NCBI RefSeq assembly: GCF_000767465.1
Contig: NZ_CP009291.1
Coordinates: 1,178,001 to 1,242,000, forward strand
DNA from: Novosphingobium pentaromativorans US6-1
GTDB lineage: Bacteria; Pseudomonadota; Alphaproteobacteria; Sphingomonadales; Sphingomonadaceae
Length of the DNA stretch: 64,000 nucleotides
Direction: 5' to 3'
Every line of letters begins with the position of its first letter. The first letter of the stretch is position 1. Below, piece after piece: positions 39,132 through 47,852 of this stretch. Position numbers and translations under genes: made by a program. The notes below the pieces were generated by a model. That model made no database searches. It was not told the origin of the DNA and was given only the letters and a program-made list of their open reading frames with translations.

Positions 39132-41225
39132 TCAGGCGACCAGCATCAGCGCATCTAGAACCGAGAGGCCCTTCCCTTCCTCATAAAGCATGACCGGATT
39201 GAGATCGATCTCGAGAATCCGGTCATTGCCCTGCATGACCTTGCCGACCGTCTCGACCAGCCGCGCCAAGGCTGCAACATCGCGCGGCGCACTGCCACGA
39301 AATCCGCGGAGCAAGGGCGCCTGTGCAAGCCCGTGGATCGCCTCGGCAATGGCCTCTGCGCCCTGCCCGGGGGTAATCAGCGTAACGTCGCCCAGGACTT
39401 CGGCGGTAACACCGCCGAACCCCACGAGCACGACAGGCCCCCATTCGGCATCGCGCTTGGCACCGACGATCATCTCCGTGCCAGGCCGCCCCATCGCTTC
39501 GATCAGCACGCCGTCCAGCACGATCGAGGCATCGTAGCCAGCCACCGCTTCGTGCATGGTCGCCCAAGCCTCGCGAACCGCAGCTTCGCCTTCGAGTGCC
39601 AGCCTGACGCCGCCTGCATCGCTCTTGTGCCCCAGCGCAGCCGCTTGCGCCTTCATCGCGACGCGGCCACCAAGTGCCGCCGCGGCAGCGACCGCCTCAT
39701 CCGCACTTGCCGCGAACCGACCTTCGGGAAAGGCGATCCCGGCAGACGCCAGCACCTGCTTGGCGCGATATTCGGGGATCGTGCCGGACTCCAGTTGCGC
39801 CAGCGGCATGGGATCGATGGCAGTGTCACCGCCCGGCCGCCTGCGATGGGTCAGCCGCGCTATCGCCCTCAGGGCGCGCTCGGTGCTGGGGAAGCAGGCA
39901 ATGCCCGCTGCGCGCAGGCGCGCAAGCCATTCGCGCGGCACCTCGGCGCCCTCGTCCAGCCCTGCGAACACGACCGTCTTGCCGCCTTCACCCCCTTCCA
40001 AGGCCTCAAGCACGGCGGGGAACTTCAGCGCACAGGTGGTCGGATCGGTCTGGATCAGACCGACGAGGATCGCGCCGACCCGTTTATCGGCGAGCAGAGC
40101 CGCGATCGTCTCGGTATAGATCCGAGGCTGCGAGAGGCCCATGGCCGTGATGTCGAGCGGATTGGAGACCGGAACGAATTCGGGCAAGGCAGCCCGAAGC
40201 GCCGGACTGTCGGCATCGGCAAGCCCGGCCAAGGCCAGGTTCAGCTCCTCGGAGAGATCGAGCGTAAGGGCCTTGAATGCTCCGCTCTCGCCCAGAACCG
40301 CGGCTCCCGCTTCCGGCAAGGCCGACGAACGCACGGCGATCTCGGAAACGTCGGCCAGTTCCTCCAGCGTTTCGGCCATGATGACCCCGGCCTGCTCGAC
40401 CTTGGCACGCATAACCTTGTAATCGCCGGCCATGGCGCCGGTGTGGGTCGCGGCGCTTTCCCGCGCGGCACTCGAGCGCCCCGGATGCAGCAGGACCACT
40501 TCCTTGCCCGCGGCACGCAGGCGCTCCACCACCTGCAGGAAGGCCTGCGGTTTACGGAAATGCTCGACGATCATGGCGACGATCTTCGTGTGCGCATCGT
40601 CGATCAGCCATTCGAGATAGTCCTCGACCCCGCTCGCCGCCTCGTTGCCGGTCGAGACGGTATAGCTGATACCCAGTTCGCGCGACTGCAGCATCGTGGC
40701 CAGCACGGCCGCCATCGCTCCACTTTGCGAGACTACCGCGATGCCGCGCCCCTCCGGCGGGCGGCACTCCGTCTCCACGAATGTCAGCGGCACCTTGTCG
40801 ACGTGATTGACGCAGCCAAGGCAATTGGGGCCTTCGACGACGATGCCGTGCCGGGCGGCGATCTCGGCAATCTCTCGTTGCTCGGCAAGGCCTTCCTCGC
40901 CGTCTTCGGCAAAGCCGGCCGAGAAGATCACAGCCGCGCCGACGCCGCGCTCGGCCAGCCCCTTCAGCGCCGGGAGAATGCCTGCACGTGGAATCGCAAG
41001 CACCGCGCAATCGACGCCTTCAGGCAAATCCTCGATTCCGGCGAAGCACTTGCGCCCGCCGATTTCGCTGCGCTTCGGGTTGACGGGGTAAATCGCCCCG
41101 TCGAACCCGTTGCGCTCGAGATTGGCCAGCATCGAGGAGCCCAGTGCGCCGGGCTTGTCGGATGCGCCGACAACCGCGACGGATCGCGGCTTGAGCAGCC
41201 TGTCGATATTCTTGGAGCGATCCAT
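39132..41225 (-). CDS. ferA: feruloyl-CoA synthetase-type acyl-CoA ligase (NDP-forming)
   Basis: A 697-aa protein of the NDP-forming acyl-CoA synthetase family. It has the CoA-binding domain (VAVVGASDKPGALGSSML), the ligase CoA domain with the conserved His region in SQSGAMAAVLAT, and a C-terminal ATP-grasp domain (GRVAMKAQAAALGHKSDAGG). FerA of SYK-6 belongs to this family and activates ferulate, p-coumarate, caffeate and sinapate. ATG at 41225 has GAGAGG upstream and lies 28 bp after the ferB stop. Specificity is inferred from its partner. Confidence 0.82.
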   Translation of the reverse strand: MDRSKNIDRLLKPRSVAVVGASDKPGALGSSMLANLERNGFDGAIYPVNPKRSEIGGRKCFAGIEDLPEGVDCAVLAIPRAGILPALKGLAERGVGAAVIFSAGFAEDGEEGLAEQREIAEIAARHGIVVEGPNCLGCVNHVDKVPLTFVETECRPPEGRGIAVVSQSGAMAAVLATMLQSRELGISYTVSTGNEAASGVEDYLEWLIDDAHTKIVAMIVEHFRKPQAFLQVVERLRAAGKEVVLLHPGRSSAARESAATHTGAMAGDYKVMRAKVEQAGVIMAETLEELADVSEIAVRSSALPEAGAAVLGESGAFKALTLDLSEELNLALAGLADADSPALRAALPEFVPVSNPLDITAMGLSQPRIYTETIAALLADKRVGAILVGLIQTDPTTCALKFPAVLEALEGGEGGKTVVFAGLDEGAEVPREWLARLRAAGIACFPSTERALRAIARLTHRRRPGGDTAIDPMPLAQLESGTIPEYRAKQVLASAGIAFPEGRFAASADEAVAAAAALGGRVAMKAQAAALGHKSDAGGVRLALEGEAAVREAWATMHEAVAGYDASIVLDGVLIEAMGRPGTEMIVGAKRDAEWGPVVLVGFGGVTAEVLGDVTLITPGQGAEAIAEAIHGLAQAPLLRGFRGSAPRDVAALARLVETVGKVMQGNDRILEIDLNPVMLYEEGKGLSVLDALMLVA

Positions 41226-41253
41226 GTCTCGCACCTCTCTCACGTATCGCTGT

Positions 41254-42108
41254 TCAGTCGAGCTTGCTCTTGTCGAAGGCGCCAAGTCCCGGCTTGTAGG
41301 ATTTTTCGTCGAGGAACTGGCGGGTCGCTTCCTTGCGGCTCTGCTTGCCGCCGAAGTCGTTCAGCGCTTCCTGCGCCCGCACGAGATAGTCCTCGGCGTT
41401 GTCGTAAGTCATTTCGCGGACCCGGCGGATCGCCCACTTGGTGGCGCGAAGGGCATTGGTGTCCTTCTTCTTCAGACTGTCGCAGACTTCCTGCACGCGG
41501 GCCCTGAGCTTGTCGTCCGGCAGACACTCGTTGACGAGACCCCATTCCGCGGCCTGTTCGCCAGTCAGGTTCTCACCCATCATCGCGTGGTACATGGCCT
41601 TGCGGAAGCTGAGCAGTTCCGCCGCAACCTTGCTCGCCCCGCCACCGGGCAAGATCGCCCAGTTGATCTCGGAAAGACCGAACTGCGCGCTCTGCGCACA
41701 AAACGCGAGGTCGCAGGCGAAGAGCGGACCGTAGCCGCCGCCGAAGCACCAGCCGTTGACCATCGCGACCGTCGGCTTCTCGTACCAGCGCAGGCGCTCC
41801 CACCAGCCATAGGCTTCGCGCTGGGACTGCCGGATGGCGCCGATACCCTTTTCCTCGTTCATGCGGAAATATTCGAGCAGGTCCATGCCTGCAGACCAGG
41901 CTACACCTTCGCCGGTAAGGACGAGCACCTGCACGTCTTCGCGAAATTCGAGGTCCTCGATGACCCGCAGCATCTGGCGATTGAGCTTGGGGCTCATGCA
42001 ATTGCGCTTGTCGGGGCGGTTGAAATAGACCCATGCGACGCCGTCCTCGATTTCGTAGCGGACGGTTTCCTCTTCAGGACGCGGATCTGGTTGTGATGGC
42101 GTAGCCAT
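41254..42108 (-). CDS. ferB: feruloyl-CoA / p-hydroxycinnamoyl-CoA hydratase-lyase
   Basis: This crotonase-family enzyme hydrates and then cleaves feruloyl-CoA into vanillin and acetyl-CoA. The 284-aa protein is colinear with the HCHL enzyme of Pseudomonas: NRPDKRNCMSP, WSAGMDLLEYF, KPTVAMVNGWCFGGGY, and GLSEINW, where Glu147 stands at the catalytic glutamate. The C-terminal FLDEKSYKPGL is also diagnostic. It is the first gene of a ferB-ferA operon. ATG at 42108 is preceded by AGGGAGATG-like purines. Confidence 0.9.
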   Translation of the reverse strand: MATPSQPDPRPEEETVRYEIEDGVAWVYFNRPDKRNCMSPKLNRQMLRVIEDLEFREDVQVLVLTGEGVAWSAGMDLLEYFRMNEEKGIGAIRQSQREAYGWWERLRWYEKPTVAMVNGWCFGGGYGPLFACDLAFCAQSAQFGLSEINWAILPGGGASKVAAELLSFRKAMYHAMMGENLTGEQAAEWGLVNECLPDDKLRARVQEVCDSLKKKDTNALRATKWAIRRVREMTYDNAEDYLVRAQEALNDFGGKQSRKEATRQFLDEKSYKPGLGAFDKSKLD

Positions 42109-42172
42109 GGATCATCTCCCTATGTTGCCGATTAAACCGGCCGGAACGACTGATCGATTAACTCTCAATTTT

Positions 42173-42190
42173 GCTATATGCAATAGCTAT
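42173..42190. promoter_or_regulatory. candidate MarR (FerC-like) operator in front of ferB
   Basis: GCTAT-ATGCA-ATAGC (42173-42187) is an inverted repeat, and ATAGCTAT (42183-42190) is an 8-bp palindrome that overlaps it. The 8-bp core is shared with the palindrome upstream of marR. The site lies about 65-82 bp upstream of the ferB start. Confidence 0.55.
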
Positions 42191-42345
42191 CTTCCATATC
42201 AATCTGTCCGGACAACAGCATACATGTTGCCGGACGCAATTGCATCGGCCCGAGATTCCTCAAGGAACCTGGCACATCAGGCAGTAAAAACGACGAGCCG
42301 CTTCCGGCCTGGAGGCGATGCATGCCTGCAGGCGTACAAACGCAA

Positions 42346-42373
42346 GCGGCGCCCGGGATTGCCCAGGCGCCGC
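42346..42373 (-). terminator. hairpin after the HpxW-like gene
   Basis: GCGGCGCC pairs with GGCGCCGC around a 12-nt loop that itself can pair; T residues follow more convincingly on the plus strand (GTTTTCTT) than on the minus strand (TTGCGTTTGT). It may serve to insulate the ferB promoter from the minus-strand gene at 42414. Confidence 0.5.
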
Positions 42374-42413
42374 GTTTTCTTGCCATTCATGTCAACAAGA
42401 GCTTCAGATCGCT

Positions 42414-43985
42414 TCAGGCGGGTGCGGCGCAGCCATCTGCACGCGGATCGGACGCTCCCTCGAACCGCCCGTCGCCATGGGCGACGACCGCCCCTGCATG
42501 CCCCATTGTGTCCGAATAGTCCGGCAAGCGCTCAACACGGTGCCCTGCCCCGGCAAGGCTGTCGAACAGGGCCGCTGGAAAACGGCTTTCCAGCTTGAGC
42601 GTCGCCGACTCCTCGCCCCAGGTCTTGCCGAGAAGCCAGCGCGGCGCCGATATGGCCTCCTGAAGCCCCTGGCCGAAAAAGGCATAGCGGGAAAAGATGG
42701 CAGCCTGCGTCTGGGGCTGTCCGTCCCCGCCCATCGTTCCGTACGACATCACCCGGCCATCATCGAACAGAGCGAGGGCGGGATTGAGCGTGTGAAATGG
42801 CAAGCGTCCCGGAGACAGGCGGTTCGGCCCATCGGTCAGGGTGAAGCTGCTGCCCCGGTTCTGCCAGAGCACGCCGGTGCCATCCACGACCACCCCCGAT
42901 CCGAATTCCCAGAATATGCTCTGAATAAAGCTGACGACCGTTCCATCGCGGTCCGCAGCCCCCATCCAGATGGTATCGCCTGTCGATGCCTCCACCGGCC
43001 AAGGCAGGGCGCGCGCCGGGTCGATCCGGCCCGCCTCCTGGGCGAGAAAGGCAGGCTCGAGCCACTGGCGCGGATCGATCGCCATGAAGGCAGGATCGCC
43101 GACGTGGGCGTCACGCAACAGAAACGCACGCTTGGTCGCCTCGACTGCGGCATGGACATGGGCGAAGCTATCCCGCTCACCCAGGGCAAGCCGGTCCATC
43201 AGGGCGAGGATCATGAGCGAGGCAACGCCTTGCGTCGGCGGCGGATGATTAAACAGGGTCGCCTTGCCGCAGCGGACCGACAGGGGCGCGACCCGCTGCG
43301 CTCGCTGGCTTTCCAGGTCGGCAAGGCGCAAGGGTGACCCGGCGCCCTCGAGGCCCTTGGCCAGACTGCGCGCGATGTCCCCGCGGTAGAAGTCATCGAG
43401 TCCCGCTTGCGCGAGCCGTTCCAGCGTTGCCGCCAGTTCGGGTTGCCTGAGCACCTCACCATGGCCCGGAGCCTTTCCGCCGGGCATGAATGTCCTGGCA
43501 AAGCCGGGCTGGGGTTGCAGTTCAGCGACCTTCGCCGTGGTCAGTTCATGTTGGCTGCGCGTTACGATGATCCCCTCGCGCGCATGGGCTATGGCCGCGG
43601 CGAGAAGGTCGCGGAGCGGCAGGCCCGGCTTGGGCATGAGGGAAAGAGCTTCGGCCCAACCGGAAATCGTGCCTGCCACTGTCAGTGCAGCCGGTCCGCC
43701 GCGCGCGGGAATGGAGGTGCCTTCGTAGAATGAATCGGTGGCGAGCATCGCCGAGCGGCCGCACCCGCTGATGGCGACGGGGGCTTCTCCGGGGCGATGA
43801 ATGAGCCAGAAGCCATCCCCGCCAAGGGCATTCATGTGGGGATAGACAACCGCGATCGTCGCTGCAGCCGCCACCATTGCCTCGATGGCACTGCCCCCTG
43901 CACGCAGGATATCGCGCCCGGCCTGCGCCGCCGCACCATGCGGTGCGCTCATCATGCCATGCCGGCTCCAGGCGCTATTCTGCAT
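42414..43985 (-). CDS. gamma-glutamyltransferase-fold amidohydrolase, HpxW-like
   Basis: An Ntn-hydrolase of 523 aa. It has the GGT N-terminal features (GGSAIEAMVAAAATIAVVYPHMNALGGDGFW) and the processing and nucleophile region TGDTIWMGAADRDGTVVSFI, where Thr338 is the probable nucleophile; the second Thr of true GGTs is replaced (TIW against TTH). A late GGDGQPQTQAAIF motif is also present. HpxW (oxamate amidohydrolase of purine catabolism) belongs to this superfamily and has this size. Its start overlaps the amidohydrolase stop by 11 bp. Substrate not proven. Confidence 0.75.
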   Translation of the reverse strand: MQNSAWSRHGMMSAPHGAAAQAGRDILRAGGSAIEAMVAAAATIAVVYPHMNALGGDGFWLIHRPGEAPVAISGCGRSAMLATDSFYEGTSIPARGGPAALTVAGTISGWAEALSLMPKPGLPLRDLLAAAIAHAREGIIVTRSQHELTTAKVAELQPQPGFARTFMPGGKAPGHGEVLRQPELAATLERLAQAGLDDFYRGDIARSLAKGLEGAGSPLRLADLESQRAQRVAPLSVRCGKATLFNHPPPTQGVASLMILALMDRLALGERDSFAHVHAAVEATKRAFLLRDAHVGDPAFMAIDPRQWLEPAFLAQEAGRIDPARALPWPVEASTGDTIWMGAADRDGTVVSFIQSIFWEFGSGVVVDGTGVLWQNRGSSFTLTDGPNRLSPGRLPFHTLNPALALFDDGRVMSYGTMGGDGQPQTQAAIFSRYAFFGQGLQEAISAPRWLLGKTWGEESATLKLESRFPAALFDSLAGAGHRVERLPDYSDTMGHAGAVVAHGDGRFEGASDPRADGCAAPA

Positions 43986-45171
43986 CGATCTTCCTTTCTT
44001 CGCTGGCGATGCGGCAACCGCCTCGCCAGATTTCTCTTTGCCTGGGGCGAGCGACCACCGCTTCCGCAACGCTCTGCGCATTCAGGACGACGAAATCGGC
44101 TGGCATTCCTTCGGCCAATCCATAGTCGCGCAGGCCAAGCGCGCGGGCGGCATTGCCCGTCACCATGGCAAAGGCGAGCTCGAGCTCCTTGTCGGTGTAG
44201 AGCCCGGCGCGATAGCCGACCATCATCGCCCTCTCCAGCATGTCGGCGTCACCGTAAGGCCACCAGGCGTCGCGCACGTTATCGCTTCCCGAAAACAGCA
44301 GGACGCCTTCCTGCGCCAGCGCCGCAACCGGCGGGCATGGCTGCGGGCCCGGTCCGTTCGTCATTATCGCAACCCCGGCGCGCGCCAGCAGCGCTCCGGT
44401 CCGGCGGGCCACATCGAGCGGCACGTCGCCCAGTGCATATGCGTGGCTGACCGTCACGCGGCCGCCCATACCCAGCGCCTGGGTACGCTGCGCAATATCT
44501 TCAATCTGCGCTATGCCGACCATGCCGAAATCGTGCAGGTGGATGTCGATCGGCACGCCCTTGCGGTCAGCAATCCCGAAGACGATATCCAGATGATCGT
44601 CCTGCGCACCGTCGAAGCCGACCGGATCGATACCGCCGACGAGGTCCGCACCAGCATCGACCGCGGCCGACAGCAGATCCGCCGTTCCGGGATCGGACAG
44701 GATGCCGCTCTGCGGGAATGCCACGATCTGGACCGTCATCGCATCGGCCATGGCCTCGCGCAGGTCCAGCAAGGCCTCCACATTGGAAAGCCCCGCCTTC
44801 ATGTCGACGTCGGCATGGGTCCGCAGGTGAAGCGTGCCATTGCCCAGAGCCAGTTCGGCCAGCGCCATGGCGCGTTCCCGCACCGGACGGGCATTGGCAA
44901 GCGCCGCTTTCTCGAAGGCAACCCGCTCACGAACGTCGAACGCGCCGGTGCAGGCTCGATGCGGCTGCCAGTCGCCGGGCAGGAAACTCTTGTCGAGGTG
45001 AATGTGCCCGTCGATGAAAGGCGGCACGACCAGCCGCCCTGCCAGATCGTGCACCGCCCCTGCCACGAAGTTGGGTGCAGCTGCGCACAAACGCTTTATG
45101 CGGCCATCGGCGATGCCGATCGCCAGGGGTGAGCCGTCCGCTAAGCGGCCGTTGATTAACCAGTTGTCCAT
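43975..45171 (-). CDS. cytosine deaminase-type amidohydrolase
   Basis: A metal-dependent hydrolase of 398 aa in the cytosine/isocytosine deaminase group. Metal ligands are visible as HIH (56, 58) in PPFIDGHIHLDKSF, the His in DIHLHDFG, the His in VSHAYAL and the Asp in GSDNVRDAWWPYG. Relatives deaminate or hydrolyse N-heterocycles such as cytosine, isocytosine and triazine products. It is the first gene of the operon with the HpxW-like gene and is divergent from a second amidohydrolase; between them lies a probable GntR operator. Confidence 0.83.
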   Translation of the reverse strand: MDNWLINGRLADGSPLAIGIADGRIKRLCAAAPNFVAGAVHDLAGRLVVPPFIDGHIHLDKSFLPGDWQPHRACTGAFDVRERVAFEKAALANARPVRERAMALAELALGNGTLHLRTHADVDMKAGLSNVEALLDLREAMADAMTVQIVAFPQSGILSDPGTADLLSAAVDAGADLVGGIDPVGFDGAQDDHLDIVFGIADRKGVPIDIHLHDFGMVGIAQIEDIAQRTQALGMGGRVTVSHAYALGDVPLDVARRTGALLARAGVAIMTNGPGPQPCPPVAALAQEGVLLFSGSDNVRDAWWPYGDADMLERAMMVGYRAGLYTDKELELAFAMVTGNAARALGLRDYGLAEGMPADFVVLNAQSVAEAVVARPRQREIWRGGCRIASEERKIDAE

Positions 45172-45239
45172 GATCCGATCCCGTGGCGGAGCTGCGATTT
45201 CTTCGCGAAGTGCCTACCCCAAACGTCACGGTCAAGACA

Positions 45240-45251
45240 ATTGCGTGCAAT
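45240..45251. promoter_or_regulatory. candidate GntR operator, copy 1
   Basis: ATTGCGTGCAAT, an inverted repeat with ATTGC and GCAAT arms. Its centre is 22 bp from that of copy 2. It lies in the 139-bp divergent region between the two amidohydrolase genes. Confidence 0.65.
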
Positions 45252-45261
45252 CTCAAATTTA

Positions 45262-45273
45262 ATTGCATGCAAT
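45262..45273. promoter_or_regulatory. candidate GntR operator, copy 2
   Basis: ATTGCATGCAAT, a perfect palindrome. Its centre is 22 bp from that of the first copy, about two helical turns, so two dimers could bind the same face. GntR proteins of the FCD class often bind short TTG-N-CAA type palindromes. Confidence 0.65.
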
Positions 45274-45310
45274 CTTGCGGACATTTTGAATGCGCCATAG
45301 AAGCCGCGCC

Positions 45311-46642
45311 ATGACGCATCCTTCTTCCGGTCCATTCGATCTTGTCGTTCACGGTGCCATCCTTGCCGACGGAAGCCGCATGGCACTCGGCATCAAGGAT
45401 GGGCGCTTTGCAGCTATCGCACCTTCGCTGCCCCCCGCTCCACGCGAGATCGACCTGGGCGGGCGCCTCGTATGCGGTGGCCTTGTCGAAACACACCTCC
45501 ATCTCGACAAGTCCCGCCTGATCGACCGCTGCGGCTGCGGCCATCCCAGCCTGGCCCATGCAGTGAAAGCCGTGGCCGAAGCCAAGCGGAACTTCACGGT
45601 GGAAGACATCTATCGCCGTGCCGCGGCAACGCTCGAAGCGTGCATCGGCCATGGCACCACGCATATTCGAACCCACGTCGAAGTCGATCCGCGGGTGGGC
45701 CTGCGAGGGCTTGAAGCGATGATCGCCCTGCGCCGCGACTATGCCTGGGCTATCGAACTCCAGATCTGCGCCTTCCCGCAAGAAGGGCTGACCAACGATC
45801 CCGGCTGCGAAGCACTCCTTTTGGAGGCGCTCGAAAACGGCGCGGATCTGCTGGGCGGCGCCCCATACATGGACGCGGCCCCTCGCGAACAGCTGCAACG
45901 CCTTTTCACTTTGGCCAGTGCATACGATGTCGATCTCGACCTGCATCTCGATTTCGACCTCGATCCAGAAGGATCCCAGATCGGCGACCTGTGTCGCCTG
46001 ACCGCCCAGCACAAGCGCGGCGGCCGGGTGGCGATAGGCCATCTCACGAAGCTGGCAATGGTCTCGCCACTCAATCGCATCCCGTACCTGCAACGCCTGG
46101 CGGACGCCGGAATCGCGGTCAGCACTTTGCCGGCGACCGACATCTACCTGCTCGGCAAGGAGCTGGGCGTGCATGCTCCCCGCGCTCTTGCACCGGTACA
46201 TGCAATGGTCGATGCCGGCATCTCATGCGCGATCTCGACCAACAATGTCCTCAACCCCTTCACACCCTTCGGCGATTCCTCGCTGCTGCGGCTTGCAAAT
46301 TTTCACGCCAACGTGGCCCAGCTCGACAGCAAGGCGGCCATGGACAGGAGCTTTGACATGATCTCCACCATGGCCGCACGGTGCATCAATGCCGACTACG
46401 GCATCGGCGTGGGCCGGGCTGCGACTTTCGTGGCACTGGATGCGGCTTCGCCCGAACAGGCCATACGGGAAATCGCGCCTGCGCTGCTCGGCTATCGCAA
46501 CGGCCGTCGCAGCTTCACCCGAGCGCAAGTGGAGCTTCATCATCCCGAACATCGCCGGCATCGCGAACACCGGGAACACCGGGAACACCGGGAACATGGG
46601 CATGATCGCGAACTGTGTTTGTCTGAAGCCGAGTACTGCTGA
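45311..46642 (+). CDS. second amidohydrolase of the cytosine deaminase/AtzC-like group
   Basis: A metal-dependent hydrolase of 443 aa. It shows HLHLDKSRL (ligands His62 and His64), THIRTHVEVDP, LDLHLDFDLD and GHLTKLA, and at the position of the metal Asp it has STNNVLNPFTPFGD (Asn instead of Asp), as in a subset of this family. The last 25 residues are an Arg/Glu/His tail built from a 9-bp tandem repeat (46565-46597). It overlaps the GntR gene by one base. Start 45290 is also possible, but lies closer to the operator. Confidence 0.82.
   Translation: MTHPSSGPFDLVVHGAILADGSRMALGIKDGRFAAIAPSLPPAPREIDLGGRLVCGGLVETHLHLDKSRLIDRCGCGHPSLAHAVKAVAEAKRNFTVEDIYRRAAATLEACIGHGTTHIRTHVEVDPRVGLRGLEAMIALRRDYAWAIELQICAFPQEGLTNDPGCEALLLEALENGADLLGGAPYMDAAPREQLQRLFTLASAYDVDLDLHLDFDLDPEGSQIGDLCRLTAQHKRGGRVAIGHLTKLAMVSPLNRIPYLQRLADAGIAVSTLPATDIYLLGKELGVHAPRALAPVHAMVDAGISCAISTNNVLNPFTPFGDSSLLRLANFHANVAQLDSKAAMDRSFDMISTMAARCINADYGIGVGRAATFVALDAASPEQAIREIAPALLGYRNGRRSFTRAQVELHHPEHRRHREHREHREHREHGHDRELCLSEAEYC
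46565..46597 (+). repeat. in-frame 9-bp tandem repeat near the 3' end of the amidohydrolase
   Basis: GAACACCGG is repeated three times and then partly once more. It encodes Glu-His-Arg triplets (EHREHREHR). Copy number changes of this 9-bp unit would lengthen or shorten the protein without frameshift. Confidence 0.85.
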
Positions 46643-47367
46643 TGGAAAAGGACCAACCGAACAAGACCGATCGATCGGAAGCCATTTATCGCGCCCTGCG
46701 CGAGGCGATCATCGAACAGGCGCTGGAACCCAGGACCAAGTTGTCCGAAGATCGCATCGGCCAGCAATTCGGCGCCAGCCGAACGCTTGTACGTCTCGCC
46801 CTAGGCCGGCTCGCCAATGAAGGCCTCGTCACTCTCGAGCCCAATCGCGGCGCTTACGTGGCGCTGCCCGAATGGGACGAAGCGGCAGAGCTGTTCGAAG
46901 TACGCACGGCCCTTGAGCGCATCGCAATCGAACGAATTGCCCGCAGCGCCGACATGGATGCGATCAGGCAACTGCGCTGTCACATCGAGGAAGAAGCAGC
47001 GGCAGCGGCGCTCGACGACCGCAGGAAGTCCATCCGTCTCGCAACGGAGTTTCACATTCTTCTGGCCGATCTGGCGCGAAGTCCCCTGCTGTCCGGCTAT
47101 ATCGCGCAACTCGCGTGCCGCTGCGGGCTACTCCTCGCCCATCATGACCCGACCCATTCGGCAGACTGCGCGGTCAGTGAACACGGCGCCATCATCGACG
47201 CACTGGAACAGGGCGATGCCGAGCGCGCGATCCACCTGTCGGACGCGCATCTTGGCGGGGTCCTGAACCGGGCCCTGGAAGGACGACCGCCTTTGGAGGG
47301 GCAGGATCTCGACCAGATCCTTGGCCCCTACGCCGAGCGGGTTCTGGCACAAGGATCGAAGAAATGA
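46642..47367 (+). CDS. GntR-family regulator with FCD ligand domain
   Basis: A transcriptional regulator of 241 aa. Residues 10-75 are the winged HTH (YRALREAIIEQALEPRTKLS, EDRIGQQFGASRTLVRLALG), followed by the FCD domain (EVRTALERIAIERIA, and the metal-binding region with EFHILLADLARSP and SEHGAIIDALEQGDAE). It starts on the last base of the amidohydrolase stop codon and ends inside the next gene (ATGA), so all three are translated together. It probably controls both divergent amidohydrolase operons through the two palindromes at 45240-45273. Confidence 0.87.
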   Translation: MEKDQPNKTDRSEAIYRALREAIIEQALEPRTKLSEDRIGQQFGASRTLVRLALGRLANEGLVTLEPNRGAYVALPEWDEAAELFEVRTALERIAIERIARSADMDAIRQLRCHIEEEAAAAALDDRRKSIRLATEFHILLADLARSPLLSGYIAQLACRCGLLLAHHDPTHSADCAVSEHGAIIDALEQGDAERAIHLSDAHLGGVLNRALEGRPPLEGQDLDQILGPYAERVLAQGSKK

Positions 47368-47741
47368 ATATCGATGAACCCGAAGCACTCGCATCCCTGA
47401 CCGAGGCGAGCGATGCCTATGAGGCCGCCCTGCAGGACAACGACCTCGATAAGATGGACCAGCTGTTCTGGGACGATTTTCGCACGACCCGCTTCGGCGT
47501 GCGCGAAAACCTGCATGGCATCGCGGAAATCCGCGAGTTTCGCATTCAGCGTCCGGGTGGAGCGCCCGCCCGCGACAATCTTCGCCGCACCATTACCGTG
47601 TTCGGCCCCGATCATGGCCATTGCGCCATCGAATTCCGCTATCGGGGCAACGGTGCACTTGGGCGTCAGACCCAGATGTGGGTCCGCCTCGACGGCGCCT
47701 GGCGCGTGATCGGCGCGCACATCTCGCTGCTGCCCGCCTGA
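47364..47741 (+). CDS. HpxZ/AtzH-like NTF2-fold protein (DUF3225)
   Basis: A small protein of 125 aa. It has the DUF3225 pattern: an ALASLTEASDAYEAALQDND start, FWDDFRTTRFGVRENLHG and a C-terminal VRLDGAWRVIGAHISLLP. HpxZ in oxalurate catabolism and AtzH next to AtzE belong here; for AtzG and AtzH a role in stabilising the amidase partner is known or proposed. Here it is coupled to the GntR gene by ATGA. No DUF4089 (HpxX/AtzG) gene was seen. Confidence 0.78.
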   Translation: MNIDEPEALASLTEASDAYEAALQDNDLDKMDQLFWDDFRTTRFGVRENLHGIAEIREFRIQRPGGAPARDNLRRTITVFGPDHGHCAIEFRYRGNGALGRQTQMWVRLDGAWRVIGAHISLLPA

Positions 47742-47852
47742 GTGAAGGGGCCGCAGCGGCCCCGCCCACTTTCCGACCAGTCCTCCCGACGACAGGCAGG
47801 CCCCGCCCCGGGATCGCGAGGAGCAGCTTGCCCGCGCGCCAAAGGATAAGAC

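Larger units (their letters stand above)
42109..42413. other. intergenic region with ferB promoter
   Basis: A 305-bp region without a gene. It holds the ferB promoter and operator (42173-42190) on its left side and the terminator hairpin of the HpxW-like gene at 42346-42373. An AT-rich patch around 42170-42230 contrasts with the high-GC surroundings. Confidence 0.55.
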
